From NCBI GenBank assembly GCA_004296815.1, contig SCVT01000593.1:1-6444 (forward strand): DNA of 6,444 bases. Reading direction: 5' to 3'. A program made the translations under genes and the position numbers. Positions within the stretch are counted from its first letter, which is position 1, and the number at the start of each line of letters is the position of its first letter. Shown here one piece after another: positions 1 through 6,086 of the stretch. The notes under the pieces are model-generated. The model worked only from the letters and a program-made list of their open reading frames with translations, had not been told where the DNA came from and made no database searches. Source of the stretch: Reyranella sp. (GTDB lineage Bacteria; Pseudomonadota; Alphaproteobacteria; Reyranellales; Reyranellaceae).

Positions 1-336
1 GTCGAGCCTGATCCCGCCGCCGCCTCCAAGCTCTATGCCAACATGTTCGGGCCGGAGAACGTGCGCGACATCAAGGGCGGCAAGAGCGTCGTGGTCGGCA
101 ACTCGCGCTTCGACATCGTGACCGAGGCCGAGCTCAAGGCGCAGTTCGGCGATGCCGTGCCCGATGCGCAGGGCCGCAAGGCCTACATGGCCGGTCTCAC
201 TTTCAGGACAGTGTCGGTCGACAAGGCGGCACGCGCCTTGCAGGCCGGAAAGATCGGTGGCGTGGCTCAGAGTGCGGGGCGGCTGGTGGTGCCGGCCAAG
301 CAGGCGTTGAACGCGGTGTTGGAGTTCATCGAATAG
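1..336 (+). CDS. VOC/glyoxalase-like domain protein, 3' portion (5' end outside window)
   Basis: The reading frame is open from the first base and ends at TAG 334-336, giving the last 111 residues of a protein whose start lies upstream. What is visible resembles the second half of a vicinal-oxygen-chelate (glyoxalase-like) protein. A DPAAASKLYANMFG segment matches the helix that opens a VOC half-domain ('D..A...F Y..lFG'). It is followed by strand-like segments (SVVVGNSRFDIVT), a YMAGLTFRTVSVDKAARAL stretch typical of the second beta-alpha unit, and a closing GRLVVPA...LEFIE segment. VOC proteins include lyases, dioxygenases and resistance proteins, so the reaction cannot be told from this fragment. 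The internal ATG at 43 is unlikely to be the true start because homologous sequence continues upstream of it. The gap to the next gene is 48 nt and contains a hairpin, so membership in the downstream operon is uncertain. Confidence 0.62.
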   Translation, partial: VEPDPAAASKLYANMFGPENVRDIKGGKSVVVGNSRFDIVTEAELKAQFGDAVPDAQGRKAYMAGLTFRTVSVDKAARALQAGKIGGVAQSAGRLVVPAKQALNAVLEFIE

Positions 337-355
337 CCTGAAGCACGGTTGTTTG

Positions 356-373
356 GGCCGTTGGGGAACGGCC
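356..373 (+). promoter_or_regulatory. Perfect 7-bp hairpin just upstream of a ribosome binding site
   Basis: The arms GGCCGTT (356-362) and AACGGCC (367-373) are exact reverse complements around a GGGG loop (363-366). The hairpin sits between the stop of the VOC gene and the Shine-Dalgarno of the DUF2817 gene, which begins one base after the stem. There is no T-run after it, so it does not look like a classic intrinsic terminator. It could be a weak terminator or attenuator, an mRNA processing or stability element, or chance in GC-rich DNA. Confidence 0.5.
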
Positions 374-381
374 GAGAAGGG
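374..381 (+). promoter_or_regulatory. Ribosome binding site of the DUF2817 gene
   Basis: GAGAAGGG is a purine-rich Shine-Dalgarno-like sequence ending 3 nt before ATG 385. It supports ATG 385 as the start. The alternative in-frame TTG at 349 lies before the hairpin and has no comparable purine tract in front of it. Confidence 0.55.
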
Positions 382-384
382 ACC

Positions 385-1476
385 ATGGAATATTACGACT
401 GCTTCGCGTCGAGCTATGCGAACGCGCGCGCGAAGTTCCTGAAGGCGGCGGTGGCCGCGCGGGGCGACGTGAGGTCGTTCCTGCATCCCGCCAAGAAGGC
501 GCCCGACGGCGGCCCGCTCGCCATCGACGTCGCCTGCTTCGGCGATCGCAAGGCTGCGCGCCAGGCGCTGTTCATCAGCGGCACGCACGGCCAGGAAGGC
601 TTCTCGGGTTCAGCCGTGCAGATCGGCTGGCTGCAGTCGGGCGGCGCCGGGCGCCTGCCGGCCGGCCTCGGCGTCGTGCTGGTGCACGGCCTCAATCCCT
701 ATGGCTTCGCGCACTTCACGCGCACCACCGAGAACAACGTCGACCTCAACCGCAACTTCGTCGACCGCGACGCAGGCCCCGCGCCCGCCAACCCGCACTA
801 CGAGGCCCTGCACGAGGACCTGCTGATCCGCGACTGGACCGACGCCGAGAACCTCCGGGTCAACGGCGTGCTGGAAGGCTTCGCCAAGGCACACGGCCAG
901 AGCGCGCTGTTCGACACGCTGGCGCGCGGCCAGTACCTGCACCAGGACGGGCTGATGTACGGCGGCAAGGACCGCGAATGGTCCAACCGCACGCTCGAGA
1001 CCATCGTGCAGGAGACGCTGGCCGGCGCCGGGCGCGTGGCCTTCATCGACTGGCACACCGGCATCGGCGACTACGGCAAGCCGTTCTTCCTCAGCTTCAA
1101 TGAGGCGGGCGGCCCCCTCTTCCAGCGCGCCTGCGACTGGTGGGGCAAGGAGAATGTCGACGGCGTGCGGCCGCACGGCATGGAGCGCCCCAACTACACA
1201 GGCCTCGTCTTCCACGGTGTGCAGCGCTTCCTCGGCAATCGCGAGATGTGCGGCGCGGTGATCGAGTTCGGGACCCGCGGCCTCGGCATGCGCCGCGTGC
1301 TGCGCCTCGACCAGTGGCTGCGCCGCCAGCACGGGCTCGATCCCGATGTGCGCGCCACCCTGCAGGCCGACATGATGGATGCCTTCTGCCCGTTCGACGG
1401 GCAATGGCGCCGGGACACGCTCGACTACGGACTGAAACTCACCGACCAGGCACTCGCGGGACTTAGCTCATGGTGA
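385..1476 (+). CDS. DUF2817 family M14-like zinc hydrolase (carboxypeptidase/amidohydrolase-like)
   Basis: The 363-residue product matches the DUF2817 family, relatives of M14 zinc carboxypeptidases and aspartoacylase/AstE-type deacylases. Visible signatures, numbered from ATG 385, are SGTHGQEG with probable zinc ligands H68 and E71; NNVDLNRNF with N122-R123, the usual substrate carboxylate-binding pair; FIDWHTGIGDYG with H224 as the third zinc ligand; and VIEFGTRG with E294 as the likely catalytic glutamate. The N-terminus (YYDCFASSYANARAKFL) is also typical of the family. There is no signal peptide, so a cytoplasmic enzyme is expected. Family knowledge suggests hydrolysis of an amide or peptide bond near a free carboxylate; the substrate is unknown. 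An in-frame TTG at 349 would add 12 residues that look non-conserved and span a hairpin, so ATG 385 is preferred. The 3' end overlaps the next gene by 7 nt, indicating an operon. Confidence 0.85.
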   Translation: MEYYDCFASSYANARAKFLKAAVAARGDVRSFLHPAKKAPDGGPLAIDVACFGDRKAARQALFISGTHGQEGFSGSAVQIGWLQSGGAGRLPAGLGVVLVHGLNPYGFAHFTRTTENNVDLNRNFVDRDAGPAPANPHYEALHEDLLIRDWTDAENLRVNGVLEGFAKAHGQSALFDTLARGQYLHQDGLMYGGKDREWSNRTLETIVQETLAGAGRVAFIDWHTGIGDYGKPFFLSFNEAGGPLFQRACDWWGKENVDGVRPHGMERPNYTGLVFHGVQRFLGNREMCGAVIEFGTRGLGMRRVLRLDQWLRRQHGLDPDVRATLQADMMDAFCPFDGQWRRDTLDYGLKLTDQALAGLSSW

Positions 1477-2969
1477 CCATCAAGTACGACAACCAGGGCG
1501 ATGCGATCTCGCGCGACGTGCCGCCGGACAACCTGGCACTGCTCGACGCCGGCGGTAACGGCACGGAACGCAGCTACACCTATGCCGACATCATTCGGCT
1601 GAGCGGCGCGGTCGCGCGCGGGCTGCTGAAGCGCGGCCTGCAGCGCGGCGATCGCGTGGCCATCCTCTCGGCCAACCGCGCCGAGTTCCTGCTTACCTTC
1701 CTCGGCACCATGCAGGCGGGCCTGGTCTCCGTGCCGGTCAACTGGAAGCTGCCGGCCGAGACCGTGGCCTACATCGTGGGCGACTGCGACGCCAAGCTGG
1801 TGATCGGCGACGATGCGCGCCTGCCGCTGGCGCCGGACAGTGTGCCGAAGCTCTCCTTCGACAAGGACTTTGCGTCGCTGCTCGATGAGGGCCCGTTCAC
1901 GCCCTTCCCCATGAAGCCCGAGGAACCGGCGATGTTCCTCTACACGTCGGGCTCCACAGGGCGGCCGAAGGGCGTGGTGCTGTCGCACTACTCGCATCTC
2001 TGGGCGATCAGCCAGCGCATGCGCCGCCCGGTTCCGCTCGGCCAGCGCGCCATCGTGGCCGCGCCGCTCTATCACATGAATGGCCTCGCCATGTGCCAGA
2101 CCACGTTCTCGCACGGCGACACCGTGGTGCTGCTGCCGCAGTTCACGACCCGCGGCTATGTCGAGGCGGCCGCGAAGCATCGTGTCGCTTTCCTCACCTC
2201 GGTGCCGACCATGATCGCCATGATGCTGCGCGAGGGCGAGCTGCTGGCGCGGCACGACCTCTCGGCCGTTGAGGCGGTGCGCATGGGCTCTGCGCCGATC
2301 ACCCAGTCGCTGATCGACCAGGTGCGGCAGGTGTTCCCCAAGGCGATCATCTCCAACGGCTACGGCACGACCGAGGCCGGCCCCGTGGTGTTCGGCCCGC
2401 ATCCCAAGGGCATCCCGCAGCCCGAGCTCTCGACCGGCTATCCGCACCCCGACGTGCAGCTCCGCCTCGTGCGTGACGGCCGCGAAGTGCCGGACGAAGG
2501 CGCGCTGGAGATGAAGTGCGGCGCGCTGATGACGCACTATCACAAGCTGCCGGCCAAGACCGCCGAGGTCATGACGGCGGACGGCTACTACCGCACCAGC
2601 GACGTGTTCCGCCGCGACGAGAACGGCTTCTTCTATTTCGTCGGCCGGGTCGACGACATGTTCGTGTGCGGCGGCGAGAACATCTATCCCGGCGAGGTCG
2701 AGAAGATGCTCGAGCGCCATCCCGAGATCCACCAGGCCGCGGTCATCCCCGTGCCCGACGAGCTGAAAGGCCACAAGCCGATCGCCTTCGTCGTGAAGGC
2801 GCCGGGTGCGGCGCTCGACGAGCAGGCGGTGAAGACCTACGCGCTCGCCAATGCGCCGGCCTACCAGCATCCGAGACGCGTGCTGTTCGTCGAGGAGATG
2901 CCGCTCGCCGGCACCAACAAGATCGACAAGCGCGTGCTCGCCAAGCAGATCCCAACCGGAGACGTGTGA
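1470..2969 (+). CDS. AMP-dependent acyl-CoA synthetase / ligase (ANL superfamily, class I)
   Basis: The 499-residue protein is full length for the ANL adenylate-forming family, which activates a carboxylic acid with ATP and transfers it to CoA. All core motifs are present in order: the phosphate-binding loop YTSGSTGRPKG (158-168), the YHMNG substrate-pocket segment (201-205), SNGYGTTEAG (295-304) at the adenylate site, YRTSD (374-378) with the ribose-binding Asp, the hinge region GRVDDMFVCGGENIYPGEVE (392-411), and GTNKIDKR near the C-terminus with K484 as the expected catalytic lysine. Nothing suggests inactivation. There is no membrane segment, so it should be cytosolic. The start ATG lies inside the end of the DUF2817 gene (ATGGTGA) with only a weak GCGGGA 8 nt upstream, which favours translational coupling. 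Motifs do not give acid specificity; medium/long-chain, aromatic or branched acids are all possible. The dehydrogenase gene follows after 2 nt. Confidence 0.93.
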   Translation: MVTIKYDNQGDAISRDVPPDNLALLDAGGNGTERSYTYADIIRLSGAVARGLLKRGLQRGDRVAILSANRAEFLLTFLGTMQAGLVSVPVNWKLPAETVAYIVGDCDAKLVIGDDARLPLAPDSVPKLSFDKDFASLLDEGPFTPFPMKPEEPAMFLYTSGSTGRPKGVVLSHYSHLWAISQRMRRPVPLGQRAIVAAPLYHMNGLAMCQTTFSHGDTVVLLPQFTTRGYVEAAAKHRVAFLTSVPTMIAMMLREGELLARHDLSAVEAVRMGSAPITQSLIDQVRQVFPKAIISNGYGTTEAGPVVFGPHPKGIPQPELSTGYPHPDVQLRLVRDGREVPDEGALEMKCGALMTHYHKLPAKTAEVMTADGYYRTSDVFRRDENGFFYFVGRVDDMFVCGGENIYPGEVEKMLERHPEIHQAAVIPVPDELKGHKPIAFVVKAPGAALDEQAVKTYALANAPAYQHPRRVLFVEEMPLAGTNKIDKRVLAKQIPTGDV

Positions 2970-2971
2970 CA

Positions 2972-3985
2972 ATGAAAGCAGCAGTCGTTCGTGAGCATGG
3001 CGGACCGGACCGCCTGGCCTTCGAGACCAACTTCCCCGATCCCAAGCCGGGTGAAGGCGACGTCATCGTCGCGGTGAAGGCCTCCTCGCTCAACTACCAC
3101 GACGTCTTCACCCGCCGCGGCATGCCCGGCATCAAGGTGCCGATGCCCGCGATCATGGGCCTCGACGTCGCCGGCGAGATCGCCGAGGTCGGACCTGGTG
3201 TGACCGGCTGGAAGAAGGGCGACCGGGTCCTGGTCGACCCGATCAACCGGGTCGAGGGCGGCCTGATGGGCGAGACCGTGCATGGTGGCCTGGCCGAGCT
3301 CTGCAAGGCGCGCGCGCATCAGCTGATCAAGATCCCCGACGGCGTGAGCTACGCCGATGCCGCCGCCCTGCCCGTCGCCTATGGCACGGCGCTGCGCATG
3401 ATGGTGACCAACGGCCACGTCGCGAAGGGCGAGAAGGTGCTGATCCTGGGCGCCTCGGGCGGCGTCGGCGTGTGCTGCCTGCAGCTCGCCAAGCTCGCCG
3501 GCGCCGAGGTGATCGCCTGCGCCGGCACCGATGCCAAGGCGGCGCGCCTGCGTGAGCTCGGCGCCGACAAGACCATCAACTACATCGAGAAGGATTTCAT
3601 GAAGGAAATCTTCGCGATGTACGGCAAGCCGACGCGCCGCGGCTCGGGCACCGACCAGGGCGTCGACGTGGTGGTGAACTACACCGGCGGCGACACCTGG
3701 GTGCCCTCGCTGAAGACGCTGAAGGTCGGCGGCCGGCTGCTGACCTGCGGCGCCACCGCGGGCTACGCGCCGACCGAGGACATCCGCTTCATCTGGACCT
3801 TCGAGCTCAAGGTCCTGGGCTCCAACGGCTGGATGCGCTCCGACATCGAGAAGCTCCTGGAGCTGGTGCAGAGCGGCAAGCTCAAGGTGCTGGTCGACAA
3901 GGTCTTCCCGCTCGCCGAGGCGCGCGAGGCGCTGCGCGTGATCGAGGACCGCGAGGTGTTCGGCAAGATCGTGGTGGCCCCATGA
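2972..3985 (+). CDS. Medium-chain dehydrogenase/reductase ('zinc-binding dehydrogenase' family, apparently without zinc sites)
   Basis: The 337-residue product begins MKAAVVREHGGPDRL and has the two-domain MDR layout: a GroES-like N-terminal domain (about 1-125) with GLDVAGEIAEVGPGV (63-77) and KKGDRV (81-86), then a Rossmann domain with the dinucleotide loop GASGGVG (160-166), LRELGAD (193-199), GVDVVVNYTGGDTW (230-243) and GGRLLTCGATAG (253-264), closing with FPLAEAREAL and FGKIVV. Members use NAD(P)H on alcohols, quinones or enoyl thioesters. The four-cysteine structural zinc lobe is missing, replaced by a short segment at about 88-108, and no catalytic cysteine is seen at the usual site (SLNYHD, 39-44). 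This favours a zinc-independent quinone/enoyl reductase-like chemistry, though this is inferred. GGAGA at 2958-2962, 9 nt before ATG 2972, is a good ribosome binding site. The gene overlaps the thioesterase by ATGA. Confidence 0.88.
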   Translation: MKAAVVREHGGPDRLAFETNFPDPKPGEGDVIVAVKASSLNYHDVFTRRGMPGIKVPMPAIMGLDVAGEIAEVGPGVTGWKKGDRVLVDPINRVEGGLMGETVHGGLAELCKARAHQLIKIPDGVSYADAAALPVAYGTALRMMVTNGHVAKGEKVLILGASGGVGVCCLQLAKLAGAEVIACAGTDAKAARLRELGADKTINYIEKDFMKEIFAMYGKPTRRGSGTDQGVDVVVNYTGGDTWVPSLKTLKVGGRLLTCGATAGYAPTEDIRFIWTFELKVLGSNGWMRSDIEKLLELVQSGKLKVLVDKVFPLAEAREALRVIEDREVFGKIVVAP

Positions 3986-4410
3986 GCGACGCTGTCCAGC
4001 CGCTGAGCGGCGACGAGCTGCAGAAGATGCTCGACAACTCGCCGTTCATCGCCTTCCTCGGCCTCAAGGTCGTCGAGGCCGATCCGGTGAAGGAACGGGT
4101 CACGATGACCTGCTCGATGCGGCCGGAGTTCGAGCGTGGCAAGGGCAGCGGCCAGTGGCACGGCGGCCCGCTGGCGGCGATCATCGACACGGTCGGCGAC
4201 TATGCGCTGATCATGGCGCTGCGCCGCGGCCTGCCGACCATCAATTTCCGCGTCGACTATCTCAGGCCCGCGATCAAGACCAACCTGATCACCACCGCCA
4301 CCGTGCGCCGCAACGGCAAGAGCGTCGGCGTGGTCGATGTCGACGTTTTCAACGAGCAGAAGGCGCTGCTCGCCATCGGGCGGGCGACCTACTCGACGCT
4401 TTCGGGGTGA
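3982..4410 (+). CDS. PaaI-like hotdog-fold acyl-CoA thioesterase
   Basis: The 142-residue protein has the size and layout of a single hotdog domain of the PaaI/4HBT thioesterase group. The hallmark is QWHGGPLAAIIDTVGDYAL (59-77), with HGG at 60-62 and D69 at the position of the catalytic acid in PaaI-type enzymes, on the central helix. Strands follow in INFRVDYLRPA (87-97), LITTATVRRNGKSVGVVDVDVF (102-123) and LLAIGRATYS (129-138), as expected for the wrapping sheet. These enzymes cut acyl-CoA or aryl-CoA thioesters to acid plus CoA in the cytosol, usually as dimers or tetramers. Its start overlaps the dehydrogenase stop (ATGA), with only a weak GTGGTGG upstream, so coupling to the upstream gene is likely. 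Together with the CoA ligase two genes earlier, it may reset trapped CoA or complete a CoA-dependent step; specificity is unknown. Confidence 0.88.
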   Translation: MSDAVQPLSGDELQKMLDNSPFIAFLGLKVVEADPVKERVTMTCSMRPEFERGKGSGQWHGGPLAAIIDTVGDYALIMALRRGLPTINFRVDYLRPAIKTNLITTATVRRNGKSVGVVDVDVFNEQKALLAIGRATYSTLSG

Positions 4411-4459
4411 CGCCGCCGGTACGGAGTTTGCTTTGTCGTAACGGGGACTTGGGGACAAC

Positions 4460-4466
4460 GGAGGGG
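4460..4466 (+). promoter_or_regulatory. Strong Shine-Dalgarno of the substrate-binding protein gene
   Basis: GGAGGGG lies with its GGAGG core 5 nt before ATG 4470. It is the best ribosome binding site in the window, as expected for a periplasmic binding protein made in excess over its permease. It fixes the start at 4470, even though the frame stays open far upstream inside the thioesterase gene. Confidence 0.8.
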
Positions 4467-4469
4467 TTC

Positions 4470-6086
4470 ATGACGAACACGGTTTCACGGCGCGTCTTCG
4501 GCGCCGGCGTTCTGGCCACAGGCCTGCTCGGCAATACGGCAATCGTGCGTGCGCAGGGCACGACCACGGGCACGCCGCGCAAGGGCGGCACCCTGGTCGC
4601 GACCTGGGGCGGCGGCGAGCCGCAGGCCTGCTACGTGCCGGCCGGCGGCGGCTCAAGCCCGACCTTCTCCTCCTCCAAGCTGTTCGAGCGCCTGGCCCGG
4701 CGCCGCATGGACGGGCAGTTCGAGGGCGTGCTGGCCGAGAGCTGGAAGGCATCCGACGACTTCAAGAGCTACACGATCAAGATCCGCAAGGGCGTGAAGT
4801 TCCACGACGGCAAGGACATGACCGTCGACGACGTCGTCTATTCGATCAGCGAGATCTGGAAGAAGTACGCCGCGGCCTCGGCGATGACCGACTTCGCCGG
4901 CGTCGAGGCGACCGACGCCGACACCGTCGTGTTCAAGTACAACAGCCCGACGCCCGAGTTCTTCTTCGCCTCCACGATGTGCGCCATCGTGGCCTACATC
5001 GTGCCCAAGCACATCTACGCCGGCAGCGATCCCGTGACGAACCCGGCGAACAACGCGCCGATCGCGACGGGCCCGTGGAAGTTCAAGGAGTGGGTGCGCG
5101 GCAGCCACTTCGAGTACGTGAAGAACGAGAACTACTGGAAGAAGGACGAACCCCATCTCGACCGGCTGATCATCCGCTACGTGCGCGATCCGGCCGGCCG
5201 CGCCGCCGCCATGGAGGCGGGCGACATCCATATCGGCGTGTTCAATCCGATCGCGCCGCCCGACATCAAGCGGCTCACCGCGACGGGCAAGTTCGTGGCG
5301 ACGCCCAAGGGCTACGAGGAGAGCGTCTGGTCGACCACGCTCGAGTGCAACATGCGCAACCCGATCTTCGCCAAGCGCGAGGTCCGGCAGGCGATGTTCC
5401 ATGCGATCAACCGCGATTTCATCGCCAAGACGGTCTACTACGGCTATGCGCGGCCGGGCACGAGCCCGATCTATTCGCCGAACAAGGAGTTCTTCACCGC
5501 CGACACCTACAAGACCAACTTCGATCCCAAGAAGGCGGCGGCGCTGCTCGACGCGGCGGGATTCCCGAAGAAGGCCGACGGCAAGCGCTTCACGCTCAAC
5601 CTGCTCTCGGCCGGCTGGTTCCCGGAGAACGGCAAGGTCGGCGCCTATGTGAAGCAGGTGCTCGAGGATGTCGGCGTCGGCATCAACCTCACGGTCCCCG
5701 ACCGTCCGACCTCGATCAAGCGCATCTACACCGACTATGATTTCGACCTGGCGATCTCCAACCAGGCCAATCCGTCGGAGCCGGTGCCGTCGACGACGCA
5801 GTACTACACGACCGACGGCATCCTGAAGGGCGTGCCCTTCCGCAACGCCTCGGGCTATTCCAACCCCGACGTCGACGCACTGGTCGCCAAGATCAAGATC
5901 GAGACCGACCCGGCCAAGCGCAAGGCGCTGGTGGCGGATTTCCAGAAGATCGCCACGCAGGAAGCGCCGCTGCTCCCGCTGGTCGAGCTCGAGTCGATCA
6001 CGGTGGCCAGCACCAAGGTGCAGAACCACTCGAACGACCCGAACTTCCTGGCGGCGAGCTGGGGTGATCTGTGGCTGGCGAGCTAG
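4470..6086 (+). CDS. Peptide/nickel-type ABC transporter substrate-binding protein (family 5), Tat-type signal
   Basis: The 538-residue protein is a full-length family-5 extracellular solute-binding protein (DppA/OppA type), which captures peptides, opines, glycosides or similar compounds in the periplasm and delivers them to an ABC permease. The N-terminus carries SRRVFGAG (6-13), a twin-arginine motif, followed by a hydrophobic stretch and a likely cleavage after VRA (about residue 28). There is no lipobox cysteine. The mature part shows the family pattern: GGTLVATWGGGEP (39-51), LAESWKASDDFKSYTIKIRKGVKFHDGK (88-115) with the VDDVVYS segment after it, ATGPWKFKEW (199-208), NYWKKDEPHLDRL (221-233), AMFHAINRD (308-316) and YARPGTSPI (326-334). 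The C-terminal part ends in APLLPLVELES. The gene ends inside the start of a permease gene, so both belong to one transporter. Linked catabolic genes suggest an organic, perhaps amide-containing ligand, but sequence alone does not identify it. Confidence 0.92.
   Translation: MTNTVSRRVFGAGVLATGLLGNTAIVRAQGTTTGTPRKGGTLVATWGGGEPQACYVPAGGGSSPTFSSSKLFERLARRRMDGQFEGVLAESWKASDDFKSYTIKIRKGVKFHDGKDMTVDDVVYSISEIWKKYAAASAMTDFAGVEATDADTVVFKYNSPTPEFFFASTMCAIVAYIVPKHIYAGSDPVTNPANNAPIATGPWKFKEWVRGSHFEYVKNENYWKKDEPHLDRLIIRYVRDPAGRAAAMEAGDIHIGVFNPIAPPDIKRLTATGKFVATPKGYEESVWSTTLECNMRNPIFAKREVRQAMFHAINRDFIAKTVYYGYARPGTSPIYSPNKEFFTADTYKTNFDPKKAAALLDAAGFPKKADGKRFTLNLLSAGWFPENGKVGAYVKQVLEDVGVGINLTVPDRPTSIKRIYTDYDFDLAISNQANPSEPVPSTTQYYTTDGILKGVPFRNASGYSNPDVDALVAKIKIETDPAKRKALVADFQKIATQEAPLLPLVELESITVASTKVQNHSNDPNFLAASWGDLWLAS
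6061..6069 (+). promoter_or_regulatory. Probable ribosome binding site of the permease gene
   Basis: GGGGTGATC, inside the end of the binding-protein gene, contains GGTGATC, which matches the downstream half of the extended anti-Shine-Dalgarno complement. It sits directly before GTG 6071. The frame's nearest upstream stop is TGA 6065-6067, so GTG 6071 is the first possible start. Confidence 0.45.

Noticed and set aside
349..384. TTG start at 349 for the DUF2817 gene
   Set aside because: It would translate through the hairpin, adds non-conserved residues and lacks a good ribosome binding site; ATG 385 has one.
2516..2971. Upstream extension of the dehydrogenase frame into the ligase gene
   Set aside because: The added residues are Arg/Ala-rich out-of-frame translation of the ligase. 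MKAAVVREHGG at 2972 is the standard family N-terminus and has a ribosome binding site.
1425..2972. Long minus-strand open frame (515 codons) opposite the CoA ligase
   Set aside because: It mirrors the ligase almost exactly, is rich in His, Arg, Val and Leu runs with no recognisable domain, and arises from the strong G/C third-position bias of the real gene.
4428..4459. Possible sigma70-like promoter (TTGCTT) and short repeats (GGGGAC twice at 8-nt spacing; TTGTC/GACAA inverted pair)
   Set aside because: There is no acceptable -10 at the right spacing, and the repeats are only 5-6 nt long in G-rich sequence, so chance is the simplest explanation.
4155..4469. Upstream extension of the binding-protein frame through the thioesterase gene
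   Set aside because: It is out-of-frame thioesterase sequence; the signal peptide and strong Shine-Dalgarno place the start at 4470.
4653..6029. Long minus-strand open frame (458 codons) opposite the substrate-binding protein
   Set aside because: Same antisense artefact of GC-rich codon use: low-complexity Arg/Val/Leu/His composition and no family motif, while the + strand protein is complete and well matched.
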